A DNA stretch of 64,000 nt from Hoylesella shahii DSM 15611 = JCM 12083 (lineage in GTDB: Bacteria > Bacteroidota > Bacteroidia > Bacteroidales > Bacteroidaceae), in contig NZ_BAIZ01000005.1 of the NCBI RefSeq assembly GCF_000613445.1, forward strand, positions 1 to 64,000, written 5' to 3'. Position numbers and translations under genes: made by a program. How positions within the stretch are numbered: the stretch's first letter is position 1; the number at the start of each line of letters is the position of its first letter. The notes beneath the pieces are model-generated. The model had not been told where the DNA came from. It did not search any database and was given only the letters and a program-made list of their open reading frames with translations. This document shows positions 35,997 to 46,033 of the stretch, piece after piece.

Positions 35997-36035
35997 CTAC
36001 AAGCACCTTGTAGTGCGACTACAAGGTGCTTGTAG
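35997..36035. terminator. Perfect 17-bp hairpin after the DUF4230 operon
   Basis: CTACAAGCACCTTGTAG (35997-36013) and its exact reverse complement (36019-36035) flank a 5-base loop. It starts 17 bases past the stop codon. There is no T tract on the + strand, so it is atypical as an intrinsic terminator and may instead stabilise the mRNA end. Each arm is itself nearly palindromic (CTACAAG facing CTTGTAG), allowing a cruciform with alternative pairings. Confidence 0.6.
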
Positions 36036-36164
36036 TGTGGTTACAAACGACTTTGTACGCTTGTAAGTGTAATTAATCGCTAGCAAAAGCGTGCTATGGG
36101 CCAGGCTCACAGTTGTTTGTTTTTGTTTATTGCACAAGGGTGTTGTGTGGTTTCCCCGCTATTA

Positions 36165-37130
36165 TTATGGTTTGCTTTCAGCAATGGGTAAGTTGAAAGT
36201 AACCACTAAAGGCAGGTGGTCGCTAAATCCACCAAGGTATTTTGGTCCCTGATAGGTTCGCCACGGGCGTTTGCCACCGTATTTTTCTTCGTCCTCCATT
36301 AGGAAAGGAGCATCGAAAATGCGACAAGATACACCCTTTTTACATAATTGTTCGCTCACAAAAACATGGTCTAGGCTGCCCCATTCGCCTTGGTATCTAT
36401 ATGTGCCTTTGGCGCCGTTGCAGCCTTTAGCATTGGCCGAAACGTCTGTTAAGGCTTTTTGAGTTAGCAATTGTAGTGCCGGCGTATTGCCATAGTCGTT
36501 AAAATCGCCAGTAACGATGATGTTGGCGGCTACATCTTCTCGTCTTATTGAGTCGATAGCATTGCACAATCGTTGTGCCACAGCCACACGATAAGGTCTT
36601 GTATTGGCTTCTCCGCCGGCCCTACTAGGTGCGTGAATAACAAAGATGTGCAGCGTGTCGCCCACTGGTCTAACCCCTTTAGCATAGAGAATGTCGCGTG
36701 TGGGGCGCATACCAGTTGGCGGATTTATGCGCATGGTGTGGCTTTTAATCAATGCAAAGGTAAAAGGCGAGTAGAGTAGGGCCACGTCGATGCCACGAAG
36801 GTCGGGCGAATGTGTCATTACATATTCGTAACGAGCGGTGCGAAGCAGCGAACGACGTGTTAGATCGCGCAGCACACTGTCGTTTTCCACCTCGCACAGT
36901 GCCACCACATCAGGCAGTTTCCATTGCTGTCCCTCCCCTCCGCAGGCCACAATCTCTTGCCCAATGCGATTAAGTTTCTTCCAATATCTTGAGGGTGTCC
37001 AGTGTCTATATGCATCGGGTAGAAATTCTTGGTCGTTTTTAAGGCTGTCGTGTCGGCAGTCGAAGAGGTTTTCACAATTTAATTGAACCAGCGTAAACAC
37101 CGAAACGAGCAATGTACCGAGGCTTATCAT
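36165..37130 (-). CDS. Endonuclease/exonuclease/phosphatase family protein
   Basis: A 321-residue exported protein (MISLGTLLVSVFTLVQLNCEN). The metal-dependent EEP fold is shown by NCENLFD, VVALCEVENDSVL (metal-binding Glu), IFVIHAPSR, IIVTGDFNDYGNTP (catalytic Asp/Asn), SLDHVFVS and the C-terminal FSDHLPLV histidine motif. The substrate, nucleic acid or phospholipid-like, cannot be decided; periplasmic location fits nucleotide scavenging. Its start overlaps the end of the EamA gene by four bases (ATGA type), so the two are translated as a unit. Confidence 0.9.
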   Translation of the reverse strand: MISLGTLLVSVFTLVQLNCENLFDCRHDSLKNDQEFLPDAYRHWTPSRYWKKLNRIGQEIVACGGEGQQWKLPDVVALCEVENDSVLRDLTRRSLLRTARYEYVMTHSPDLRGIDVALLYSPFTFALIKSHTMRINPPTGMRPTRDILYAKGVRPVGDTLHIFVIHAPSRAGGEANTRPYRVAVAQRLCNAIDSIRREDVAANIIVTGDFNDYGNTPALQLLTQKALTDVSANAKGCNGAKGTYRYQGEWGSLDHVFVSEQLCKKGVSCRIFDAPFLMEDEEKYGGKRPWRTYQGPKYLGGFSDHLPLVVTFNLPIAESKP

Positions 37131-38050
37131 GCGCTTTTAGATTTTCCACTGAGAAACAAACCCAATAAGATAAAAGCCGTGCCTACGATGAAGTAGGGGG
37201 TTATAGTTTCGTGAAGCACCAGCCAAGCAAACACAATTGTGGTGATGGGGTTAACGTAGATGTAGTTGGTTGCACGCATTGCGCCTAGCTTTCCCATAAC
37301 CCAGGTCCATGTAAGGAAGCAAATCATCGAACCCAAAACGCCTAGAAAGAGCAGATGGCCGATAACATCAAGGCGGGTTAAAGCCTCTAATGGTGGCATC
37401 TGTGGCACGATGATGTAATAAGGGAGCATGGTAAGCAGTCCGTAGAAAAACACTTTTCGGGTGATAAAAATGCTGTCGTAGCGTTCGTTCATGCGCTTCA
37501 TGATGATGGAATAAAAGGCCCAAGCCAGACAAGCACTAAGCGCAAGGAAGTCGCCCAATGGCGAAAGATGCAATACAAATTTGCCATTAAGCACCACGGC
37601 GGCCATACCAACGAACGAGAAAAGCGTACCCAGTACTTGCCAAGCACTCAAACGAGTGCCACGAACCAGCAAACGCATGAGTACCATGGTGAAAAGTGGA
37701 CACGAACAAACAATGAGCGACACGTTGGTGGCTGTAGAAAAACGCAACGCTTCGTTTTGCATGAGGAAGAAAGCCGAACCACCAGTAATGCCCAGCAGTA
37801 TCATGCAGGCTTCGTCGGCCATGTTTGCGCATAGCAATTTGCGGTTTCCGCCCTTGGTAAGTCCAAGCAGCGAGAGGGTTAGCATCAGCACATAGGCGAT
37901 GAGAAAGCGCAAAGTAAAGATGTGCGCAGGCGAAAGACCAGCGTAAATCAGTAACTTGGTGGAGATAAATGTAGAACCCCAGATGGCCACTGTTACGAAG
38001 GCCACAACGTGATAGATAAATGTCCCGTTGTTAGTTGTATGTTTAAGCAT
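37127..38050 (-). CDS. EamA/DMT-superfamily transporter
   Basis: A 307-residue integral membrane protein with about ten hydrophobic segments in two EamA repeats. The first begins TVAIWGSTFISTKLL. The second starts around FLALSACLAWAFYSIIMKR and has the conserved ending YINPITTIVFAWLVL-like YVNPITTIVFAWLVLHE. It is a probable metabolite or amino-acid exporter. It is the first gene of a two-gene operon with the EEP protein and has its own promoter at 38077. Confidence 0.9.
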   Translation of the reverse strand: MLKHTTNNGTFIYHVVAFVTVAIWGSTFISTKLLIYAGLSPAHIFTLRFLIAYVLMLTLSLLGLTKGGNRKLLCANMADEACMILLGITGGSAFFLMQNEALRFSTATNVSLIVCSCPLFTMVLMRLLVRGTRLSAWQVLGTLFSFVGMAAVVLNGKFVLHLSPLGDFLALSACLAWAFYSIIMKRMNERYDSIFITRKVFFYGLLTMLPYYIIVPQMPPLEALTRLDVIGHLLFLGVLGSMICFLTWTWVMGKLGAMRATNYIYVNPITTIVFAWLVLHETITPYFIVGTAFILLGLFLSGKSKSA

Positions 38051-38632
38051 TCGTGGTTGTTGTTAATAGTTGCCAGCAAAGGTAGGTTTTTATTACAAAA
38101 CAGCCAAAATAATTTGCCTTTTTTTGAGGTCGTGGATTAAAAATGATGGAATGTTAGTTGACTATTCAATAACAGCATCGGTTATTAGACTTGTAAATAG
38201 CTAAATAGATGAGATAAATACTCGTAGGTGATAATCTAAAAGACAAGTTGAGGTGTGCGAATTTAAGGTTGTAAGACCGATGTTTATGAGGTTAAAATTT
38301 TACACAAAGCAGAACGCTTGATAATCTTAAGATCAACAGTTGTTCGCTATATGTAGCGGCAATGTCGATGGGTGAAGTTTGTAAGCGGAGTTATTCACTA
38401 GCAGAAAAATCACTGTTTCGCCAACTTTTGCTCAATGCCGATGAGCCAATTTGTCAACAAGTCCACCCATATAGCCATTGTCTCGGCAATCAATCTTTGT
38501 ACTCGCTAACTAATAGTCTGCTCACCCCTGTGTCAATCTACATCCATTAAGGTTAACTAATTTGTTGCACTTGCCCTAATCTCGCGATTTATTCGTAACT
38601 TTGTAGCCTTATTAAAGAGCAAAGAATAATAA
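38051..38632. promoter_or_regulatory. Divergent intergenic region: EamA and lon promoters
   Basis: A 582-base gap. On the minus strand, TACCTTTG (38084-38077) with TTG 20 bases upstream (38107-38105) drives the EamA operon. On the plus strand, TAACTTTG (38596-38603) with TTG at 38571-38573 drives lon, 30 bases before its ATG. Between them (about 38110-38560) I see no gene, repeat or known heat-shock operator. Confidence 0.65.
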
Positions 38633-41097
38633 ATGGACAGAAGAAACAATACTTCAATACAAATGATTGCCGACTATGAGGGCGACATCAACACGCTTTT
38701 CGATACGCCCACTCCCGATGTGGTACCCATTTTGGCCACTCGTAATCTTGTATTGTTCCCTGGTGTGGTGACGCCGATACTTGTGGGGAGGTCTGCAAGC
38801 GTAAGTCTTGTTAACAAGTTGAGGAAAACCCAGAGCAGATCTTTGCCGTGTTCTGCCAGAAAAACGCTGATGTGGAAGACCCAGGGAAGAAAGATCTCTA
38901 TCCCTTAGGCGTGTATGCCAAGTTGGTTAGGGTGCTCGAGATGTCGGGACCAGGCAACAATATCACCGCCATTGTGCAGGGATTGGGACGTTGCCAACTA
39001 GAAGACGTGGTGAAACGCAAACCTTATCTCGTGGCGCAAACGTCTAAACGCCCTGAAGTGTTCGCCGATGAAGACAGCAGCGAATACCATACGGCGATGG
39101 AAGATTTGCGAAACCAAACCGTGGAGTTTATCAAAGCCAACGAAGAAATGCCCGACGAGGCGCAGTTTGCTATAGCTAACATACACCACGATGTAATTGC
39201 AACCAACTTTATCTGCTCGAACATGCCCTTTGATGTGGACGACAAGATAACCATGCTCGAGGCTGATAACTCGCTTGAACGGGTGTATACGGCACTAAAA
39301 ACGCTGTATAAGGAGATGCAGTTGCTGCAAATAAAACAGTCGATTCGCACGAAAACGCGTGAAGATATCGATGAACAGCAACGTGAATACTTCTTGCAAC
39401 AGCAGATAAAAAATATCAAGGAAGAATTAGGAAACGGCGAAGGCTCGCCCGAACATCGCGAACTTGAAGAGAAAGCTAAGGCTAAAAAGTGGAGCGAAGA
39501 GGTGAGTAAGATTTTCTATAAAGAACTGGATAAACTGGATACACTAAACCCACAGAGTCCAGATTACAGCATTCAACTGTCGTACTTGCAAACGATGGTG
39601 GGATTGCCGTGGAACGAATACACCAAAGACGACTTAAGTATTAAGCGTGCTCAAAAGGTTTTAGACCACGACCATTATGGAATGGAGAAGGTGAAAGACC
39701 GTATATTGGAGCATTTGGCTGTGTTGCAGCTTAGTGGCGACCTTAAATCGCCCATCATTTGCTTGTACGGACCTCCTGGAGTGGGTAAAACCAGTCTTGG
39801 AAAGAGCATCGCCACGGCCATGAATCGCAAATATGTGCGTATGTCGTTGGGCGGATTGCACGACGAATCCGAGATACGCGGACATCGCCGCACTTATGTT
39901 GGCGCCATGCCTGGCCGTATTATCAAGAGCATTCAGAAAGCAGGCTCGTCTAATCCCGTGTTTATTCTCGACGAGATAGACAAGGTTACGCAGAATACTT
40001 TGCACGGCGACCCCTCGTCGGCATTGCTAGAAGTGCTCGACCCAGAGCAGAATAACGCCTTCCACGATAACTATCTCGATGTTGATTTCGACCTCTCGCG
40101 CGTGCTCTTTATCGCCACCGCCAACGACCTCAACACCATTCCGCGCCCCTTGCTCGACCGTATGGAGCTGATAGAAGTGAGTGGATATATCACCGAAGAG
40201 AAGATTGAAATTGCTAAACGCCACCTTGTGCCGCGCGAATTGCAAAACACGGGCTTGGCAAAAAGTGTCACCGAGAAACCCACTTTCAATAAGGCGGCAC
40301 TAGAAAAAGTTATCGAGCAGTACACCCGTGAAAGCGGTGTGCGACAGCTAGAGAAACAAATAGACAAGGCTTTGCGTAAAATGGCCTACCTGAAGGCGCT
40401 AAATGGCGAACTGCCTTTCACCAAAATATCTCCCGCCGAGATAGAAGAATTGCTGGGAAAACCACCTTATTATCGCGACATTTATCAAGGTAACGACTAT
40501 GCAGGCGTGGTAACAGGCTTGGCATGGACAAGTGTTGGCGGTGAAATTTTGTTCATCGAAACCTCGTTGAGCAAGGGTCGTGGTGCCAAACTAACGCTAA
40601 CCGGTAACCTTGGTGAAGTGATGAAAGAGTCGGCTGTGATTGCTTTGGAGTACGTTAAAGCCCATGTAGACAAGTTGGGTGTTGACTATCGTCTCTTCGA
40701 CCAGTGGAATATCCATATCCATGTGCCCGAAGGAGCAACGCCAAAAGACGGTCCGTCAGCTGGTATAACCATAGCCACATCTATCGCTTCGGCCCTAACC
40801 CAACGAAAAGTGCGTAAAAACACGGCTATGACTGGAGAAATTACGCTGCGTGGAAAGGTGCTCCCCGTGGGTGGAATAAAAGAAAAGATACTTGCAGCTA
40901 AGCGTGCGGGCATCACCGATATAATGATGTGCAAGGCCAACAAGAAAGATATTGAGGAAATTCCAGAGAAATATCTCACCGGCGTTAAGTTCCATTTCGT
41001 AGAGAATGTGCAAGACGTGTGGGACTTTGCACTGACAAATGAGGTGGTGGACAACGCTATTAAGTTTGATATTGAAGAAGAGAAGAAAAAGGATTGA
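38633..41097 (+). CDS. lon: ATP-dependent protease Lon (frameshifted near N-terminus)
   Basis: The reconstructed 821 residues are full length for Lon. Domains: N-terminal LON substrate-binding region (VPILATRNLVLFPGVVTPILVGR to about residue 260), AAA+ ATPase with Walker A GPPGVGKTSLGK and VFILDEIDK, and the protease domain with catalytic Ser in DGPSAGITIA and Lys in GGIKEKILAAKRAG. The frame breaks after LVNKL at 38821. Adding one G (TTGGAG) gives LVNKLEENPEQIFAVFCQKN and joins the two parts. Lon degrades misfolded and regulatory proteins in the cytoplasm. tgt follows after seven bases, forming a lon-tgt-lptG operon. Confidence 0.95.
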
Positions 41098-41104
41098 CAG
41101 ATAA

Positions 41105-42232
41105 ATGAAATTTGAATTGCAACATACGGACTCGGCGTCGGACGCAAGAACGGGCATCATTACCACCGACCACGGGCAGATAAAAACGCCCGTGTTCATG
41201 CCTGTTGGTACCTGCGGCACAGTGAAAGGTGTGCATTTCAGCGAACTAAGGCAGCAGGTGAAGGCGCAAATCATCTTGGGTAACACCTATCACTTGTATC
41301 TTAGACCTGGGCTAGACGTGCTGAAAAATGCCGGCGGACTGCATAAGTTCAACACCTGGGATAAGCCAATACTAACCGATTCGGGTGGCTTTCAAGTGTT
41401 CTCGCTCACTGGTATCCGCCGATTAACCGAGAACGGATGCGAGTTTCGTTCGCATATCGATGGCAGCAAGCACATCTTTACGCCAGAAAGCGTGATGGAC
41501 ACCGAACGAATTATTGGTGCCGACATCATGATGGCCTTCGACGAGTGCCCTCCTGGCAATAGTGATTACGCCTATGCAAAGAAAAGTTTGGGCCTAACAC
41601 AACGTTGGTTGGACCGTTGTTTTAAGCGTTTTAACGAAACTGAGCCGCTGTATGGCTATCAACAAAGCCTCTTTCCTATTGTGCAAGGTTGCACTTTTAA
41701 AGACCTTCGCCAAGAGGCAGCCAAGCATGTGGCCGATAAAGGTGCCGATGGTAATGCCATTGGCGGGCTTGCAGTGGGAGAACCCACCGAGGTGATGTAC
41801 GAAATGATTGAGGTGGTGAACGAAATTCTGCCTAAAGACAAACCTCGTTACCTGATGGGAGTGGGCACACCGCAGAATATTCTTGAAGGAATAGAAAGGG
41901 GAGTGGATATGTTCGACTGTGTTATGCCAACTCGCAACGGGCGTAATGCCATGCTCTTTACCTACCAAGGCACGATGAACATGCGCAATAAAAAGTGGGA
42001 AAACGATTTCTCGCCCATTGATCCTGATGGCTGCGAGATAGACCGCATACACTCTAAAGCTTACTTGCACCACCTTTTTAAGGCGCAAGAGCTGCTGGCC
42101 ATGCAAATAGCAAGCATACATAACTTGGCTTTTTACCTGCGACTAACGGCCGATGCGCGCCATCATATCGAACAAGGCGACTTCGTGCAATGGAAAGCTA
42201 GTGTTATAGACAACCTTAATAGACGCGTGTAA
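41105..42232 (+). CDS. tgt: tRNA-guanine transglycosylase (queuosine pathway)
   Basis: A 375-residue TIM-barrel enzyme that exchanges guanine 34 for a queuine-type base in tRNAs with GUN anticodons. Landmarks: TPVFMPVGT, GNTYHLYLRPG, DSGGFQVFSLTG (catalytic Asp), FDECPPG, GGLAVGEP and FDCVMPTRNGRN. In Escherichia and Zymomonas enzymes a CxCxxC plus His binds zinc. Here the corresponding stretch reads DPDGCEIDRIHSKAYLHHL, keeping the histidines but only one cysteine. This may be a family trait in Bacteroidetes. It is between lon and lptG in one operon. Confidence 0.95.
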   Translation: MKFELQHTDSASDARTGIITTDHGQIKTPVFMPVGTCGTVKGVHFSELRQQVKAQIILGNTYHLYLRPGLDVLKNAGGLHKFNTWDKPILTDSGGFQVFSLTGIRRLTENGCEFRSHIDGSKHIFTPESVMDTERIIGADIMMAFDECPPGNSDYAYAKKSLGLTQRWLDRCFKRFNETEPLYGYQQSLFPIVQGCTFKDLRQEAAKHVADKGADGNAIGGLAVGEPTEVMYEMIEVVNEILPKDKPRYLMGVGTPQNILEGIERGVDMFDCVMPTRNGRNAMLFTYQGTMNMRNKKWENDFSPIDPDGCEIDRIHSKAYLHHLFKAQELLAMQIASIHNLAFYLRLTADARHHIEQGDFVQWKASVIDNLNRRV

Positions 42233-42247
42233 ATACGGCAGAAAGAA

Positions 42248-43455
42248 ATGAAACGAATGCAACTAAAACGCTTTTTTAAACTGTTAAAGCTGCGATTTAT
42301 GCACCAAAAATGGGTGGCATGGCTCGTGGCTACTCTGCGTTTTCTACGTGTGTTGTTGCCCACTCGCTATCTTAAGATACTGGATTGGTACATCATACGC
42401 AAGTTTATTGGCACGTATGTGTTTTCGATTTTGCTTATCATCTCTATTGCTATTGTGTTCGACGTGAACGAGAACTTGGCCAAGTTCACCCAGTTTCATG
42501 CACCACTCAAGCAATAGTGTTTGATTACTACGCCAATTTCGTACCTTATTTTGCCAACTTGTTCAGTCCGCTGTTTGTATTCATTTCTGTTATCTTCTTT
42601 ACTTCTAAGCTAGCGGGCACGTCCGAGATTATTTCGATGCTAGCAGCAGGCGTCTCTTTCAATCGCTTGATGCGGCCTTATATGGTGTCGTGCTTGCTCA
42701 TTTCGGCGCTGTCGTTTTATCTTAGTGGCTATGTGATACCACATGGCACGGTGATTAAGCAGAATTTTGAGTCGATGTACAAGAACAGCAAGAAAAACAC
42801 ATCGGCTCAAAACGTGCAATTGCAAGTGGACAGAGGAGTGATTGCCTACATTCAACACTACGATGACAAGACAAAACGCGGCTACGGATTTTCGTTAGAT
42901 AAGTTTGAAAACAAGAAATTGGTGAGCCATATGACGGCTTCCGAAATTCAATACGACACTATTAGCGATTCGAAATATCATTGGCAAGTGTCTAATTGGC
43001 GCATTCGTGAGATGAAAGCCTTACGCGAGAAAATTACTTATGGCAGCAAACTTGATACGCTTATCATGATGGAACCAGCCGACTTGGTGTTTTCTAAGGG
43101 ACAGCAAGAGACGTTTACCAATCCCGAACTCTCTGCCTACATCTCCAAACAGATAGGAAGAGGAAGCAGCAACGTGGTGCAATACGAGGTGGAATATCAC
43201 AAACGCATAGCTGCATCGTTTGCTTCGTTCATCCTAACCACAATCGGACTGTCGTTATCCTCGCGCAAACGCAAAGGCGGTATGGGTCTTTATCTTGGTA
43301 TAGGCTTAGCGCTGAGCTTTGGTTACATTCTCTTACAAACCGTTTCGGCAACCTTTGCCGTGAATGCCGACACGCCTCCCATGCTTGCAGCATGGATTCC
43401 CAACCTGATATTTGCCGTTGTGGCCTATTTCTGTTATCGCAGTGCGCCCAACTAA
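42248..43455 (+). CDS. LptF/LptG-family permease (frameshifted)
   Basis: The reconstructed 402 residues belong to the YjgP/YjgQ (LptF/LptG) family, inner-membrane subunits of the lipopolysaccharide extractor. The core begins KILDWYIIRKFIGTYVFSI. Helices 2-3 follow (PLFVFISVIFFTSKLAGTSEIISMLAAGVSF), then a periplasmic jellyroll and C-terminal helices (FASFILTTIGLSLSSRKRKGG). The frame breaks at 42511. Adding one G (AAGGCA) restores FHAPLKAIVFDYYANF. The ~45 residues ahead of KILDWY are basic and unusual for the family, so the start is uncertain. The gene is 15 bases after tgt. Confidence 0.88.
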
Positions 43456-43556
43456 AGTAGGTTTACACCACACATTATATAATATATAGCTCAAGGCGAA
43501 AAGATTATTATACTAAATATATAGGCACAAAAAAGAAAAATATGTGCCCCTACAAC

Positions 43557-44899
43557 ATGACATTTGAAGAATTAGACTTAAACGACAATGTACTCGATGC
43601 ACTGTACGACATGCGTTTCGAGACGTGCACTCCCATTCAGGAACACTGTATACCTCAAATCCTTAAAGGAAACGACATTTTGGGCGTGGCTCAAACAGGT
43701 ACTGGCAAAACTGCTGCCTACTTGTTGCCCATCATGTCGATGCTAGACGATGGCGGTTTTCCACACGATGCCATCAATTGCATCATCATGTCGCCCACCA
43801 GAGAGTTGGCTCAGCAAATCGATCAGGCCATGCAGGGCTTTGGTTATTATCTAGACAGCGTGAGCAGTTTACCTATTTACGGCGGTAACGACGGCAACCG
43901 CTACGACCAAGAGATTAAATCGCTGCGCCTAGGGGCTGATATCATCATCGCAACGCCTGGCCGTTTCATCTCACATCTTCAGCTTGGCAATGTTGATTTA
44001 AGTAAAGTGTCGTTCTTTGTGCTCGACGAAGCCGACCGAATGCTCGATATGGGCTTCTCTGAAGACATTATGACTATTGCCAAACAGCTGCCGCCAACCT
44101 GCCAAACCATCATGTTCTCGGCCACCATGCCACCTAAAATAGAGCAGTTGGCCAAGACTTTGCTGAAAAATCCCGTTGAAATTAAGCTCGCAGTGAGCAA
44201 GCCAGCCGAGAAAATAGCACAGAAAGCCTACCTTTGTTACGAGCCTCAGAAACTTAAAGTGCTTGAAGACATCTTTAAGGCAGGCAACCTTAACCGCGTG
44301 ATTATCTTCTCTGGCAAGAAACAAAAGGTGAAGGAAATTAACCGCGCCTTGGTGCGGATGAAGATAAACAGCGACGAAATGCACTCGGACCTTTCGCAAG
44401 AGGAACGCGACCAGGTGATGTTCAAGTTCAAGAGTGGCGCAACCGACGTACTCGTTGCAACCGACATCCTGTCGCGGGGCATCGATATCGACGATATCAC
44501 GATGGTGATTAATTACGATGTTCCGCACGATGTGGAAGACTATGTGCACCGTATTGGGCGAACTGCGCGTGCCGAACGCGATGGTGTGGCTACACTCTGA
44601 TTAGCGATCAAGACGTTTATTACTTCCAACAGATTGAACGTTTCTTGGAAAAAGAAATTGAAAAATTGCCCTTACCCGAAGGCATTGGCGAAGGTCCTGA
44701 ATATAAACCGGCCTCTAGAGCACCGCAAAAGGGTGGAGCAAGAGGTGCCCACGGCGGTAAAAAACGATATGCTAAGGCGTACTCTAACAACCACCGTAAC
44801 GCCAAACCCAACCACAATCAGGGCAATGGGGCTAGAAACAATCGCTCGCGAGGCAACAACAACCGCCGTAAAAACAATAAACCGGCCAACAACGCATAG
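43557..44899 (+). CDS. DEAD-box RNA helicase (frameshifted near C-terminus)
   Basis: About 447 residues. Both RecA domains are complete: Q motif (TPIQEHCIPQIL), AQTGTGKT, SPTRELAQQ, TPGRF, VLDEADRM, FSAT, the second-domain GVAT-type region TDILSRGIDIDDI and HRIGRTARAERDG. The main frame stops at 44600. Inserting one C (GGCCTACACT) gives GVAYTLISDQD and continues into a basic tail rich in Asn, Arg and Gly (44700-44899) typical of RhlE-like RNA-binding extensions. The start MTFEELDL is preferred over the ATG five codons upstream. It unwinds structured RNA in ribosome assembly or mRNA decay. Confidence 0.92.
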
Positions 44900-44990
44900 G
44901 TTGGAGTGTTGTGAAAGTGGGTTTTGCATGGCTTTAAGCAGCTAGCCTTCTTTCACAATATACACTAAACAAAAAAAGGCTTGCACGAAA

Positions 44991-45904
44991 ATGAAAACCC
45001 AACTGTCTGTTCTCATTCCCACATACAACTATGTTTGTTTGCCACTTGTGCGCGAACTGCACAAGCAGGCTATGGCCATTGAGGGCTTGCAGTTTGAAAT
45101 TGTGGTGGCCGAAGATGGAAGCGATGAGGCTGAAACCATTGAACGAAATGCCGAAATAATGGCTTGAGTCATTGTAGGCACATCGTTAACACAGAAAATG
45201 TGGGTCGTGCGGTAATTCGTAATCGCCTAGCAGCACAGGCCAACATGCCTTGGCTGCTCTTTGTTGACAGCGATATGCGCGTGGTGAAGCCCAATTTCGT
45301 GGAGCGATATTTACAACTGCCCAACGAGTGTACGGTGGTTTATGGCGGAAACACCACGTATGGCGGTGCATGGACCGACGAACGACTGCTAAGAGTGCGC
45401 TACGAGCAGGCGGCCGAACGACAGTTCACCGCTCAGCAACGTGCAAAACAGCCGCATCATCACATCACCACGTCAAACCTTTTGGTACATAAAGCGGTGA
45501 TGCAGACCGTTCCTTTCGATAATCGCTTTATTACTTACGGTTACGAAGACGTGTTTTGGGGTATGTCGTTGGCACAAAAAGGCATTCAAGTGGCACATAT
45601 CGACAACCCCGTGGGCTTTAATTATTACGACAACAACGTGGCATTCGTGGCCAAAACCATTGAGGCACTCTACACGCTCTATGCTTTTAGCACAGAACTG
45701 GCAGATATCTCGCCCATCATTAGGCTCGAACGTCGCTTGCATCACTGGCATCTGGATGGCCTTGTATGCAAAATGCTCAATAGAATGATGCCTATGCTGC
45801 ATTGCAACATCGTGGGGGTTAAACCCTCTCTCGTGGCCTTTAAGCTGTTTAAGCTGTGCACCTATCTGCGAATAGCGCAGACAAAAGGCCAAAACAACAC
45901 CTAA
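44991..45904 (+). CDS. Family 2 glycosyltransferase (frameshifted)
   Basis: The start at 44991 gives MKTQLSVLIPTYNYVCLPLV, the nucleotide-sugar binding opening of GT2 enzymes, followed by IVVAEDGSDE. The frame stops at 45166-45168. Adding one C (ATGGCCTTG) gives IMALSHCRHIVNTENVGRAVIRNRLA and links to the rest, which carries the DxD-type motif LLFVDSDMRVV and the acceptor region YGYEDVFWGMSLAQKG. The reconstructed length is 304 residues. It lacks membrane segments. It probably extends a surface glycan, but the target is unknown. Confidence 0.88.
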
Positions 45905-46033
45905 TTGGTATAACTGGAAACAACGTAAGGATTGGCAAAACATATGTGCAAGGAGCAATTATCGCACCGAACGCGACTGATACACCGTCCTAACACCTTA
46001 TTATATATATGTATGTCTAAACTAACTTATGCA

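Noticed and set aside
38362..38550. 62-residue frame upstream of lon
   Set aside because: No promoter or ribosome-binding site and composition unlike neighbouring genes; probably chance.
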